A stretch of DNA of 64,000 bases from Pyruvatibacter sp. HU-CL02332 (GCF_040362765.1 NZ_BAABWK010000002.1:806001-870000); one strand, 5' to 3'; shown: positions 44,931-53,563, numbered from the stretch's first letter. Notes: generated by a model from the sequence alone, not told the origin. Numbers and translations: made by a program.

Positions 44931-45265
44931 GACTGATGTTCCCGGCATCGGCATTCAATCCAGCGTCTGCGCCCATCAGGATCGACCACCGCATAGATCT
45001 CCAAGGTCTGTTGCGTGGTGCGAAACCGCTGTCCCGGCCTTATGTCGGTTCGAAAACGGCAGGTCACGCGGTAACTGATGCGGCCGCCTGGCTGCTCGGC
45101 CTCAACGCCGCGCGCCGGAGACAATGGTGTGATTGCGCCCCAAAGCGTGGCCGCAAGTTGCCAGCTGCGCGCTGTACCGCCGCCGCCATCGCTTACGAAC
45201 ACAGGTTGCTCCAAAATCAGGCGATGACGCATGTCGCCCGGGCGGGTGACCTGATGAGAGGTCAT
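44927..45265 (-). CDS. GTA g7 head closure protein (head–tail adaptor)
   Basis: 112 residues. Pattern of the phage head closure/SPP1 gp16-like family: GDMRHRLILEQPVFVSDGGGG, WQLAATLWGAITPLS and YRVTCRFRTDIRPGQRFRT ending IYAVVDPDGRRRWIECRC. It forms the stopper ring below the connector. It follows g6 by two nt and is coupled to the next gene by ATGA. Confidence 0.93.
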   Translation of the reverse strand: MTSHQVTRPGDMRHRLILEQPVFVSDGGGGTARSWQLAATLWGAITPLSPARGVEAEQPGGRISYRVTCRFRTDIRPGQRFRTTQQTLEIYAVVDPDGRRRWIECRCREHQS

Positions 45266-45267
45266 GA

Positions 45268-45846
45268 TCAGAGCCGCCTTAGCCGATAGTTGGCGATCAG
45301 GGCATCGACCGTTCCCGGGATTCGCGAAGCTGCTCCATTTATGACCACGGGGACGCGGTTTTCATACCAGTGGGCTACCAGAAGCAGGACAGCGTGGGCC
45401 AGTGGCGGTGGAACGTCGGTTGCAGCATCGCCGTATCCTGCAATGTAGCGAATACGGATCGAGGCATTGGCGTGCGGCGCTGATGGCCACGCAACGCCCG
45501 GCTTTAATGCCAGGTATGGCGCCAGACCGGTGGCTTCAACTTGATACATGCCTTGGTCCCAGACCGTTTGCCCCCCTTCGGGACTTAGGAGAGTGACAGA
45601 CTGAACCGTCTGCAAGGGTGGCATCGGCAGAGTGATGCGACGTCCATTTGGCCATCGGTCCAGCACGGCCTCGAATTCGCGGGTTAGCAGCGCACGCCCC
45701 GTTGAGTTTTCAATGGTGATGCGAGCCGTGGCAATGAGAGAGGCAAGCAACGCATCTTCGTCTGGTGCTTCGATGCGCAGCAGTGTTTTGGCCTCGGCGA
45801 GCGTTACCGGCTCAACCAAAGGGTCGGTGATTTGTGTGATGTGCAT
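45268..45846 (-). CDS. GTA g6 head–tail connector (adaptor)
   Basis: 192 residues. Pattern of phage gp6-like connectors: DPLVEPVTLAEAKTLLRIEAPDEDALLASLI, with EVLDRWP-like region (EAVLDRWPNGRRITLPMPPLQ) and the C-terminal helical part HAVLLLVAHWYENRVPV. It docks on the portal. Located right after the three extra genes that separate it from the capsid gene. Confidence 0.94.
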   Translation of the reverse strand: MHITQITDPLVEPVTLAEAKTLLRIEAPDEDALLASLIATARITIENSTGRALLTREFEAVLDRWPNGRRITLPMPPLQTVQSVTLLSPEGGQTVWDQGMYQVEATGLAPYLALKPGVAWPSAPHANASIRIRYIAGYGDAATDVPPPLAHAVLLLVAHWYENRVPVVINGAASRIPGTVDALIANYRLRRL

Positions 45847-45848
45847 GA

Positions 45849-46772
45849 TTACCCGACGATTGACCGGTAGGCTTTGGTGGAAACAGGGATAGTCAGATCA
45901 CCTGCAACGGCAGCCAGCGTTGTCGTGCTGCCGTCCTCATAGGTGACGTCGAATTCGTGGTTGGGTGGCAGCCCGAAATTGGTATTGATGTCCGTGACGG
46001 CAATAGATGCCTCCGCACGCATTGCTGTTTGTCCAGGCGTGAGGATGGGCGAAGAAAGCGGCCCCTGTTGTACGTCGGGCCAGACAACAAGCACGTCAGT
46101 GGCAAAAGTATCGAAACGATTGTTGATGGTTGCTGCAAACCCACCGGCCGATTGCTCAAGTTGGAAAAGTTGCCAGTCTTGAGTAGATGTGCGCTCGACA
46201 GGCAACGCGCCGACGCCGAGGCCAAATTTTGCTTCAGCCACAACGCCCGCCTGCTTTATCCACGCCTGAATGCTATGGGCACCTGAGGCAAAAGCATCGG
46301 ACAGATTCAAGAAAGTGGATCCCGCCGCGGGCATCACCAGACGGTACGCCGTGCCTGACGTACCGTCGGGCAGAGTGGTTTGTACTGCTGAGACGCTGGT
46401 GTTTGCCCCTGTTCCAAAAGTAGTGGTTGTGACGTCGAGGGGGTTGAGGCGTGTTCTTGCGACCTCTGAGACCAAACCGCGTTGCGGAACAATGAGTGCC
46501 TGATCTACGCCAGCAGCGATTGGCAAGTTCTGCGGCGTGAGTGCCCAGGCGCTGGTGGTGCGGGTGACATTTACCCCTGGGACGTTGGAAAACGCGGCAA
46601 TGCTGTTCTCGTCGGCCATGTATCGATCATTGCCAAAGTCCAAAGCAAGGGTGGTCCCGGCAGGCCACCATCCCCCGTTCCCTATTGCCAGTCTGGATGA
46701 CAGCGAATGGGAAAGGGGGCCGGTCGCCTGAGTGGCAGGCGGCGGTGTGGGACTGTTCATCATGTGATGCAT
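45849..46772 (-). CDS. Putative GTA surface/fibre protein, beta-rich, between capsid and connector
   Basis: 307 residues if started at the ATG at 46772; ATGs at 46763 and 46760 are also possible. I do not recognise the family. A Pro/Thr-rich N-terminus (SPTPPPATQATG) is followed by a region with LALDFGNDRYMADEN, and a lectin- or jelly-roll-like middle with SIQAWIKQAGVVAEAKFGLG and WQLFQLEQSAGGFAATINNR. It ends VTYEDGSTTTLAAVAGDLTIPVSTK. No cysteines or membrane segments. Composition (Thr, Ser, Ala, Gly) resembles virion decoration or fibre proteins. It sits 5 bp after another small structural-like gene and 2 bp before g6. Head-fibre role is inference. Confidence 0.75.
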   Translation of the reverse strand: MHHMMNSPTPPPATQATGPLSHSLSSRLAIGNGGWWPAGTTLALDFGNDRYMADENSIAAFSNVPGVNVTRTTSAWALTPQNLPIAAGVDQALIVPQRGLVSEVARTRLNPLDVTTTTFGTGANTSVSAVQTTLPDGTSGTAYRLVMPAAGSTFLNLSDAFASGAHSIQAWIKQAGVVAEAKFGLGVGALPVERTSTQDWQLFQLEQSAGGFAATINNRFDTFATDVLVVWPDVQQGPLSSPILTPGQTAMRAEASIAVTDINTNFGLPPNHEFDVTYEDGSTTTLAAVAGDLTIPVSTKAYRSIVG

Positions 46773-46777
46773 CAGGC

Positions 46778-47047
46778 CTAGATGCCTGCGGTCAGGCTGG
46801 GAGACGCAGCACCTGTCACAACGGCTCGCAGTTTGCATCGACCGATGCGGAAATTGCCGGCACCTGGCGCTGAAAACGTTGCGTCTGGTCCCACATCAAT
46901 CCAGTTGGCCGCGCCATCAAAACTTGCCTGAAGCGTTATGGTGCCGCCGTCGAACACGCCGTGCGCATAGAACGTGCCGTCGCCGCCGAACCAGTCGATT
47001 GCCGCACTGGTATCGTTGGTGGTCTGGTTTGAGAAAAACAGCGCCAT
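46778..47047 (-). CDS. Small phage-like structural protein (89 aa), unknown
   Basis: 89 residues from the ATG at 47047 with GGGAGG shortly upstream; the open frame above that is not protein-like. The sequence is beta-rich: MALFFSNQTTNDTSAAIDWF, then GTITLQASFDGAANWIDVG and GNFRIGRCKLRAVVTGA. The arrangement (source-of-noise plus W-I-D-V) is typical of small immunoglobulin-like virion proteins. It may be a decoration or fibre-attachment protein working with its two neighbours. No family name claimed. Confidence 0.72.
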   Translation of the reverse strand: MALFFSNQTTNDTSAAIDWFGGDGTFYAHGVFDGGTITLQASFDGAANWIDVGPDATFSAPGAGNFRIGRCKLRAVVTGAASPSLTAGI

Positions 47048-47081
47048 ATGCGCCTCCCTTGGTGAATTAATCGGACGTGCG

Positions 47082-47507
47082 CTAGACAGGCTTGGCGTGG
47101 GCGTGACCGAGCAGGGCAAGAGCAGCCATTGGGGTGCCGTTGGTGTGGGTGCCTGTGAAATCCGCCACCACGCGGGAGTACCGACGGCCACCGATGTAAC
47201 CGATGCGGTAGACTGCCTCGTCCTCAGCAGCGTCGTCGATCGTGGCGAAAAATCCAGCGGCGTCGACGTCAGCGCCGATCACATCGGGCGTGGTGACAGC
47301 CTCCCAGACTGACGCGTCGTGGGAATGCTCCAGCCTGATGTCGATCTTGAGGGAACCCGACAGTGTGTCGCCGGACTGACCGGCGATGACAGCGTGTTCA
47401 ACGCTTTCAAAGCCGCGCCGATCCACAGTGGTTGAAGTTGTGTCAGCAGAGACGACGGCGGGCACAAGTGTGTGCCGCACCGCCACCTGATTATGCAGGT
47501 CGCGCAT
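47082..47507 (-). CDS. Phage-type protein following the capsid gene (141 aa), possible decoration protein
   Basis: 141 residues. The pattern RHTLVPAVVSADTTSTTVDRRGFESVEHAVIAGQSGDTLSG in two stretches, later YRIGYIGGRRYSRVVADF and the end LLGHAHAKPV, resembles a protein found right after major capsid genes in many alphaproteobacterial prophages. Its function is undetermined; a head decoration role is plausible. It is 35 bp after the capsid stop. It is not part of the classic RcGTA gene list. Confidence 0.78.
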   Translation of the reverse strand: MRDLHNQVAVRHTLVPAVVSADTTSTTVDRRGFESVEHAVIAGQSGDTLSGSLKIDIRLEHSHDASVWEAVTTPDVIGADVDAAGFFATIDDAAEDEAVYRIGYIGGRRYSRVVADFTGTHTNGTPMAALALLGHAHAKPV

Positions 47508-47542
47508 GTAGGATTGTCCTGAATTGTCAGTAGGGGGATGGA

Positions 47543-48859
47543 TTAGGAAGCGGCAAACTTCATGAGTTTGATGGCTTCGAAGTTCTGCACACCGCCGCCT
47601 ACGCGCTTTGTTGTGTAGAAGAGCACGTAGGGTTTGCGGGTATAGGGGTCGCGCAAGGTCCGCACGCCGAGACGGTCCACCACCAGATACCCACGGCGGA
47701 AATCGCCAAATGCCAATGCGTTGGCATCCGTTGCGATGTCCGGCATGTCTTCGGCTTCGGTGATGGCGAAATTCAGCAATGTGGCTGGCTGACCGGCAAC
47801 CAGGCCCGGCTGCCAGAGATAATTGCCGTCTGCATCCTTGAACTTGCGGATCTCGCTCTGGGTTGACCGGTTCATCACCCAGTTGGCGTTGGATCGGTAA
47901 CCAGACTTGAGGCTGTAGACGAGGTCAACCAGGGCATCTTCCGGGTTTGACGTCGCAAACGCACCGTTGGAGCCCGATGGGACGTAGCCCAGCTTGCCCC
48001 AACTCCACGTGTCGTCGTCGACAATATTATATGACAGGAAACCGCGCGGTTTGCGGACGCCGTCACCGTGGACGAAAGCTGTGCCTTCCTGTTCGGCGAA
48101 GGCGATCTGCACTTCCGATGCCAGCCACTCTTCGATGTTGACCGCACTGTCATCCAGCAATGACTGGGTGGCCGCTGGCATGGCGTAGAGCTCCATGGTG
48201 GGGAACTCCATCTCGGACAGAACCGGCGCAGCCGTCTCGGGGCGGGTTTCTTCCTCGCCTACCCAGCCGGACATGGCGCCTGCGGTCGCGATGGGCTTCT
48301 TCAGGGATGAGCCGGACACCTGACGTACATCAGAGATGGCACGGATGGGCGAGGCTTCGGACAGCACGCGCCCAATCTCACTTTCGGTTTCGCTGGGGAC
48401 GAGATAGCCGCCGTCCGGGTCTGTCTGCGTGGACAGGGCCTTGACCTCAAGCGCTCGAAGATCGAACGCGTCGCCCTTGCGCATGTAGCCGTCCCAGGCG
48501 CGTTTATGCTCAAGCGCGGAATGAGAAAGCATGCCGGTGCTGACACCACTACGGCCGGGTCGGCTGGATTTCAGCAGCAGCTCGTCCATGCGATGCTTCT
48601 GTTCATCCATGGCGGCATTGATGCGGTCCACCTTGTCGGAGGTCACAACGTCGGACGACATGCGCTTTTCGATCTGCGACAGACGCGTGTCGTTGGCATC
48701 CTTGAAATGTTCAAAGGCCGACAGGAACTCGCCGAAGGCATCGCGCAATTCTGCGGACTGCGGGTCCCAGGCATTCGCGGAGGCAGCTGTGGTCGCCTCA
48801 GCCTTGTGTTCAAAGGGGGGTATGGCAGCGGGGTGGGCTGCCTTGGTTTCAAGCGTCAT
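47543..48859 (-). CDS. GTA g5 major capsid protein (HK97 family)
   Basis: 438 residues from the ATG at 48859, overlapping the protease stop by 11 nt. An N-terminal helical delta domain (about 25-105, with FGEFLSAFEHFKDANDTRL) is expected to be removed by the prohead protease near KALSTQTDPDGGYLVPSET. The mature HK97 fold follows, with SPIRAISDVRQVSG, WVGEEETRPETAAP, NIEEWLASEVQIAFAEQEG and ending YTTKRVGGGVQNFEAIKLMKF. It assembles the small GTA head that packages host DNA. Confidence 0.97.
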   Translation of the reverse strand: MTLETKAAHPAAIPPFEHKAEATTAASANAWDPQSAELRDAFGEFLSAFEHFKDANDTRLSQIEKRMSSDVVTSDKVDRINAAMDEQKHRMDELLLKSSRPGRSGVSTGMLSHSALEHKRAWDGYMRKGDAFDLRALEVKALSTQTDPDGGYLVPSETESEIGRVLSEASPIRAISDVRQVSGSSLKKPIATAGAMSGWVGEEETRPETAAPVLSEMEFPTMELYAMPAATQSLLDDSAVNIEEWLASEVQIAFAEQEGTAFVHGDGVRKPRGFLSYNIVDDDTWSWGKLGYVPSGSNGAFATSNPEDALVDLVYSLKSGYRSNANWVMNRSTQSEIRKFKDADGNYLWQPGLVAGQPATLLNFAITEAEDMPDIATDANALAFGDFRRGYLVVDRLGVRTLRDPYTRKPYVLFYTTKRVGGGVQNFEAIKLMKFAAS

Positions 48860-49484
48860 GCGGATGGGGCTCCTTTGCCTGTTGCATGCTGCGGGGAGTT
48901 TTGGAGGGCGCAATGGCTTTGCCGGCGCGGCGCATGACGCGCGCCAGAGCGTGCGACTGCGCTGCTGAAAAAGGGTTCAACGGATGTGTGTCCTGTTTGA
49001 CCTGCGAGATGCGCGCAGCATCGAGCATGGGAAAGGTCACAAGTGAGATTTCCCACAGGTCGATTTCATGAAGCAGACGACCTCCGCCCTGACGACGCTC
49101 TGCGGTGACGGCGTGGAAGCCGATGGACAGACCGGTCAGCGCGCCTGCCTTAAGAAGCGCATGGGCGTTGCGTCCATCCTGAGCATCAAGGGCCAACCGC
49201 CCTTCGACCCACAGGCCGCGCGCGTCCTCACGCAATGACGTCCAAACGCCTACGGGCCGTGACGGCTCATGTTGATAGAGCATTGCGATGCGCGACGTAC
49301 CGCGACGGTGCAAGGCAGATGCGAACGCGCCTGGCGATACCACGTCCTTTTGGTCGTCAGCCTGCCCAAAGAGGGAGGCGTAACCTGCAAACGTGCCGTC
49401 ACCTGTGTCCTGCACACGTGCTGTGGCGATAACGCCGGCGCGCGCAGGCGCGTCGGCGCGCTTCAATGACAGCGGTCGGGTCAT
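48849..49484 (-). CDS. GTA g4 HK97-type prohead protease
   Basis: 211 residues. Serine protease of the HK97 prohead family: FAGYASLFGQADDQKDVVSPGAF, catalytic His72 in MLYQHEPSRPVGVW and Ser120 in GALTGLSIGFHAV, followed by EIDLWEISLVTFPML. It trims the capsid delta domain during head maturation. Located between the small coiled-coil protein and the capsid gene, as in other GTAs. Confidence 0.95.
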   Translation of the reverse strand: MTRPLSLKRADAPARAGVIATARVQDTGDGTFAGYASLFGQADDQKDVVSPGAFASALHRRGTSRIAMLYQHEPSRPVGVWTSLREDARGLWVEGRLALDAQDGRNAHALLKAGALTGLSIGFHAVTAERRQGGGRLLHEIDLWEISLVTFPMLDAARISQVKQDTHPLNPFSAAQSHALARVMRRAGKAIAPSKTPRSMQQAKEPHPHDA

Positions 49485-49513
49485 TCAGATCTCATTTGTG
49501 TTGAGGGGGCGGT

Positions 49514-49765
49514 CTACTTGTCGCCCAGCCGGTCCAGCTTGGTCTCGATGCGGTCCACGGACTGGCGCAGATAACGCATCTGTTCTTCCACCCGCGCCGT
49601 CCGTTCACCGATCATCGAGCTGGCAGAAACCTCGCGCTCGAGATAGTCGATGCGCTGCATGGCCGCCCCGGCCCACAGAAGCGCCCCGGCGGTCTGCAGC
49701 GACATGGCGGCGATCAAAGCAATCGGCACGCGTTTGTCGAGGTGCCAGCCTGTCGTGTCAGTCAT
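49514..49765 (-). CDS. GTA g3.5-type small membrane/coiled-coil protein
   Basis: 83 residues. A basic start, one membrane helix (VPIALIAAMSLQTAGALLWAG) and a charged coiled coil (RTARVEEQMRYLRQSVDRIE). Matches in size, location and layout the g3.5 gene between portal and protease in alphaproteobacterial GTAs; function unknown. Its ATG overlaps the stop of the zinc-ribbon gene (ATGA). Confidence 0.8.
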   Translation of the reverse strand: MTDTTGWHLDKRVPIALIAAMSLQTAGALLWAGAAMQRIDYLEREVSASSMIGERTARVEEQMRYLRQSVDRIETKLDRLGDK

Positions 49766-50571
49766 TTATCAAGTGATGTCTTTGCTGCAGGTTCGAGGTC
49801 CCAGGCATTGCCACATCGGGGGCATGAATCCGGTGACTTGCTTCTGGCGATTGGCATTTTGCCAGGCCTCTCGTTCTCTATGCCAGCACGCGATACCGAT
49901 AGCCCGCATCTCGGACACCGAACCGACATCTGCCATTTGATGTTTGCGAAAAACAGGGCGGCAACAATCAGAAGTGCGGGGCCTACATAAATCCAGCTTG
50001 TCCCAGTGGATTGGAAAATCAACAAAACGACGACGGCCAACGGAAAAGCCAAGGTTGGGGCGCTCGACCTGCGGACGCGCCTTGTCTGTTCCTCCTGCAC
50101 TGATACTCCGTACGGTGAAGGAATGTCGGGCACAATGGGGCGTGCCTGTGCAACCTTCACAGTTGCACCCGGACTGCTGGTCGAACACTCCGAATTTCGG
50201 GCTCGAGTCCCACCATCGCTTGCCTTACGCATTTGCGTGAGCGATGCACCGCACTTCACACATGCGGTTGGAAATTGCGTTGGACCAATCATTGAATGAA
50301 ACCCGTAGACGCGCTCACCGCAACCCGGACAAGTGTAGTTGCGCGCGAGACGCACCGCTCCCAGCCTTGCGCCAATCGCAACCACCAACAACACAACAGC
50401 AGAGTAAAAGACGTAGGTGAATCCAAGGAAGTAGGCGACCACAAAAACCACCGCAGACGGTGTCCCGATCACGACCGCAAAGAGGCTCAGCAATGAAACC
50501 GCGTTTCTTCTCGTCTCCGACCGCATGTGTATGGTCCACAGAGTTCCTGCATTTAGGCCGACATGGCTCAC
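49762..50571 (-). CDS. Membrane protein with two zinc ribbons embedded in the GTA operon
   Basis: 269 residues from a GTG at 50571 that overlaps the portal stop (GTGA); an ATG at 50526 is an alternative. Two hydrophobic regions (about 25-72 and 170-212) each carry two probable membrane helices. Each is followed by a cysteine cluster: CPGCGERVYG...CVKCGASL after the first, CPRCGLSVS...SCPRCGNAW after the second, so the protein looks internally duplicated. No family recognised, and no counterpart in the standard GTA gene order. Coupled by overlapping start/stop codons to portal and g3.5, so it is expressed with the particle genes. It may be an acquired cargo or control gene. Confidence 0.82.
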   Translation of the reverse strand: MSHVGLNAGTLWTIHMRSETRRNAVSLLSLFAVVIGTPSAVVFVVAYFLGFTYVFYSAVVLLVVAIGARLGAVRLARNYTCPGCGERVYGFHSMIGPTQFPTACVKCGASLTQMRKASDGGTRARNSECSTSSPGATVKVAQARPIVPDIPSPYGVSVQEEQTRRVRRSSAPTLAFPLAVVVLLIFQSTGTSWIYVGPALLIVAALFFANIKWQMSVRCPRCGLSVSRAGIENERPGKMPIARSKSPDSCPRCGNAWDLEPAAKTSLDK

Positions 50572-51755
50572 TTCTCACCATACCCCACGGCCCGGCGTTT
50601 TTCATCTGCGCCCAGGAAGTCCGCAGCGCCAATGCGCTCCCACAGGGCTTCTCGATCAGCATTCAGGGCTTCCAGAGCATCCGGGTCGTACCAGATACGC
50701 AGGTTGTCGCCGTATCGGGGGGCGAGCCAGTTGGTGATGGCGTGGCAGTAGCGGCCGACCAGAGGCAGGACCGTTTCGCGCCAGAAGGCACGGTTGGCTT
50801 CGGCGTAGTTGGCGTAGGTATTGTCGCCGGGGATGCCGAGCAGCATGGGCGGGATGCCGAAGGCCAGGGCGATTTCGCGGGAGGCGACGTTTTTGGCTTC
50901 GATGAAATCCATGTCCTTGGGGCTCAGGGACATGGCCTTCCAGTCTAAGCCGCCTTCCAGCAACAGGGGACGGCCTGCATTGTCAGAACCCTGATAGTTT
51001 TGCTCCAGCTCTTCCTTCAATCGTGTGAACTGTTCGTCGGTCAGATGCTCTGCGCCCTCGGCACCGGCATAGACCAGTGCGCCGGAGGGGCGGGCTGCGT
51101 TGTCCAGCAGGGCCTTGTTCCAGGCTCCGGCAGCATTGTGGATGTCGATGGCGAAGGCGGCGGCTTCCAGCGGGCTCATGCCGTAATGATCATCGGTCGG
51201 GTGAAATAGTTTGAGATGCAGGATGGGGCCTGTCATGGGGCCGGTATCGGGCAACGCAAACGCGACGGTCTCGCCGCCGGACGCATATTCATAGGCTTCG
51301 GGCCAGCCTTGGGGGCCGGGAACGACTTTCATACGGTCCGGGCGCAGGGCGTAGAGTTCGCGCGGTGTGCCATCCACCTCGACGGCTTCCATATAGGCAT
51401 TGCCTGCGGTTTGCAGGTGGGCAAAGAAGGCGCAGCGGACGTCACTGCCCTCCTCCATAGGATTGGGGCGGGCCAGCAGGTCAAGCAGCGGGTGGCTCTC
51501 TAGCTCCGCATTGCCCTGATACATGAGCAGCGGCACCGAGGCGGCGCTTTCTGCGATACGGCGCACGGCGCGATAGACAATCGGATTTTTCTCCAGGCCT
51601 TCACGGGCAAGAGCTGCATAGTCGCGCGGCGTCCAGCGCGGGCGGCCCTGCAGGTGCAATGCGACGACGGGACCGGTGCGCGATGCCTTTGTTTCAGGCA
51701 TGCGGGCGGGTGTCTTGCTGAACGTCCGGCGAGAGAGCCAGGGAAAAAGAGGCAT
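50568..51755 (-). CDS. GTA g3 portal protein (HK97 family)
   Basis: 395 residues from the ATG at 51755 (MPLFPWLSRR); the upstream in-frame extension is proline/glycine-rich and not portal-like. HK97 portal motifs: RDYAALAREGLEKNPIVYRAVRRIAESAASVPL, YGMSPLEAAAFAIDIHNAAGAWNKALLDNAARPSGAL split in two, IEAKNVASREIALAFGIPPMLLGIPGDNTYANYAEANRAFWRETV in pieces. Twelve copies form the DNA portal of the head. It lies 73 bp after the terminase gene. Confidence 0.96.
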   Translation of the reverse strand: MPLFPWLSRRTFSKTPARMPETKASRTGPVVALHLQGRPRWTPRDYAALAREGLEKNPIVYRAVRRIAESAASVPLLMYQGNAELESHPLLDLLARPNPMEEGSDVRCAFFAHLQTAGNAYMEAVEVDGTPRELYALRPDRMKVVPGPQGWPEAYEYASGGETVAFALPDTGPMTGPILHLKLFHPTDDHYGMSPLEAAAFAIDIHNAAGAWNKALLDNAARPSGALVYAGAEGAEHLTDEQFTRLKEELEQNYQGSDNAGRPLLLEGGLDWKAMSLSPKDMDFIEAKNVASREIALAFGIPPMLLGIPGDNTYANYAEANRAFWRETVLPLVGRYCHAITNWLAPRYGDNLRIWYDPDALEALNADREALWERIGAADFLGADEKRRAVGYGEK

Positions 51756-51828
51756 GTTTGCTTTCGGGTTGGCGCCGCCCATGGGCCCTCCGGTCAAGCC
51801 GGAGGGAGAGCGGTGTGTTGGCATGAGG

Positions 51829-53148
51829 CTACAGGCTGCGCAGGCGGGGTTCGCCGGCGTTGGGGCCAAGCATCAGATCGGTCAGTGCCCAGACGAGGGC
51901 GTCCAGTCGGTCCGGCGAGCCGGAGTGTCCGGGGGCGGATGGGTCGAACTCGCACAATTGGTCTTCAAGGCGCGGGTGCGCGCCTATGTGATGAATGCGG
52001 CCTTGTTCATAGAGAGCTGCAACGGGTTCTGCGCGGACGGCTTTGCCGCGGGAGGCGCGGACATGGCGAACAGGCAGGCTCTGGTCCACCTGGCGCAACA
52101 CGGCTTCCACCATTTCGCCGCCCTGATTGACTTCGGCCACCACGCGGTCTGCCTCATAAGCGTGAAACGCATCCGCAACGCGGCGCGCCCAGCGGGCGGG
52201 GCTGAGGCCGCCGGCTGACCGGTCGGCCAGAATGTATCCGTGGCCTTTGTCGTCAGCACCCGCAACAATGATGCCGCATTCGTCCGCCCGCGGAGAGGAT
52301 GTTGCGGGAGGATCAACCGCCACGACAATGCGGCGCAATTGGGGTGCGCTTGCAAGGCGGGCACGGTCAATCAGGTCGCGTTGCCACAGGGCGTTGGGAT
52401 TGTCCTCAAGCAGTTCAGCATTCAGTTCCTGTCGTCCAAGGCGCGTGCCGCCATACAGGCGCGCGACGGTGCGCAGAAAGCCCGGCGCAAGGTTTGCTGC
52501 ATTGGCGATTGTCGCTGCACGGCTGACCCGCGTGGCCGGGTCCGCCAGCAGGCGCTTGAGCGCAGGTGCGGGGCGCGGCGTTGTTGTCACGACCTGACGG
52601 GGCATGTCGCCCAGGCGCAGGCCGAATTGCAGCATGTCCCACGTCTCCTGCATGTGGCGCCATTTGGCGAACTCGTCCCCCCAGGCGATATGGGCCTGAT
52701 GGCCACGCAGGGCTTCAGGGTCTTCAGACGAGAAGGCCAGAGCCTGTGCGCCGGACGGCCACTCCACGCGGCGCTTGGAAGCAATCCACTTCGGGCGCTC
52801 ATGGGGCGGCGCAATATCAATCAGGCCGGACGGGCCCTCCACCATCACGTCGCGCACATCTGCCAGCGTTTCGCCAATGAGGGCAATGCGGATGGGCTCG
52901 TGGGTGTGTGCGCGTATCCATTCCGCACCGGCGCGGGTCTTTCCGGCGCCACGTCCGCCCAGAAGCAGCCATGTGGTCCAGGTGTCATCCGGGTCCGGAG
53001 GCAGCTGGTCATCCCTCGCCCACACATCCCACGCATAAAAGAGCGCCTCAGCTTCCTGGGGTGTCAGCCCCTGCAAGAAGCGCGTCTGCTGTTCGGTCGT
53101 TGCCGAGGCGAGCGACGCGCTCAGCAAGCGCCGAGACGATGCGGTCAT
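51829..53148 (-). CDS. GTA g2 terminase large subunit
   Basis: 439 residues. The ATPase domain has Walker A LLLGGRGAGKTRAGAEW (GGRGAGKT at 64-71) and Walker B IAWGDEFAKWRH. The C-terminal nuclease domain shows the metal-binding acids in IVVAVDPPAT, VVAEVNQGGEM and SPDRLDALVWALTDL. It packages roughly random host DNA into GTA heads. It overlaps the small terminase gene by 101 nt. Confidence 0.97.
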   Translation of the reverse strand: MTASSRRLLSASLASATTEQQTRFLQGLTPQEAEALFYAWDVWARDDQLPPDPDDTWTTWLLLGGRGAGKTRAGAEWIRAHTHEPIRIALIGETLADVRDVMVEGPSGLIDIAPPHERPKWIASKRRVEWPSGAQALAFSSEDPEALRGHQAHIAWGDEFAKWRHMQETWDMLQFGLRLGDMPRQVVTTTPRPAPALKRLLADPATRVSRAATIANAANLAPGFLRTVARLYGGTRLGRQELNAELLEDNPNALWQRDLIDRARLASAPQLRRIVVAVDPPATSSPRADECGIIVAGADDKGHGYILADRSAGGLSPARWARRVADAFHAYEADRVVAEVNQGGEMVEAVLRQVDQSLPVRHVRASRGKAVRAEPVAALYEQGRIHHIGAHPRLEDQLCEFDPSAPGHSGSPDRLDALVWALTDLMLGPNAGEPRLRSL

Positions 53149-53563
53149 GATGTGCCTTGGTGTCGTGGATGTCCGCGTCGGTGTTCGGTTTGTCGTAGCG
53201 GGCGGCCAGGGCCATCAGCTTCTCAAGCACCTGCGTGAGCGAGCCAAGCAGCCTGGTCTCGTGCTCGCTGTCGCGGGCCGCACGGTCTTTCTGGCCAACT
53301 GATTTTTCCAGCTCATTGATGAGAGTGCCGAGGCTGGCACTCAGGCGTGACAGCATTGCCAGCGATACATCGTCAGGTCGCGCCACCGTGTCCAGAATGA
53401 CGCCGCGTACCGGAAGCGGCTTGCGGCGGCGTGGCCAGCCATGGGAACGGGCGTGTTTGTAGAGCTGCGATTGAGTAATGCCGTATCGCGCCATGATCTG
53501 CACGACCGTGCAGTCACCGTCGCGATAGGCTGCCTCGATGGCAGGCCAGTCGGGGTGTGTCAT
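53048..53563 (-). CDS. GTA g1 small terminase
   Basis: 171 residues. N-terminal helix-turn-helix of terminase small subunits: DWPAIEAAYRDGDCTVVQIMARYGITQSQLYKHARSHGWPRR in pieces, with VVQIMARYGITQSQLYKHA as the recognition part. A central coiled-coil region follows (LSASLGTLINELEKSV..LLGSLTQVLEKLMALAARYD). Its last 34 codons overlap the large subunit gene in another frame. First gene of the cluster and preceded by a strong promoter. Longer than the R. capsulatus g1, but same position and fold type. Confidence 0.88.
   Translation of the reverse strand: MTHPDWPAIEAAYRDGDCTVVQIMARYGITQSQLYKHARSHGWPRRRKPLPVRGVILDTVARPDDVSLAMLSRLSASLGTLINELEKSVGQKDRAARDSEHETRLLGSLTQVLEKLMALAARYDKPNTDADIHDTKAHHDRIVSALAERVARLGNDRTADALLAGADTPGS

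Noticed and set aside
46187-46731. Several short overlapping plus-strand frames in the capsid–connector insert
   Set aside because: They are antisense to the 307-residue gene and show no protein features.
52240-53238. Plus-strand open frame opposite the terminase gene
   Set aside because: Antisense to intact Walker and nuclease motifs; high Arg/Cys composition typical of GC-rich shadow frames.
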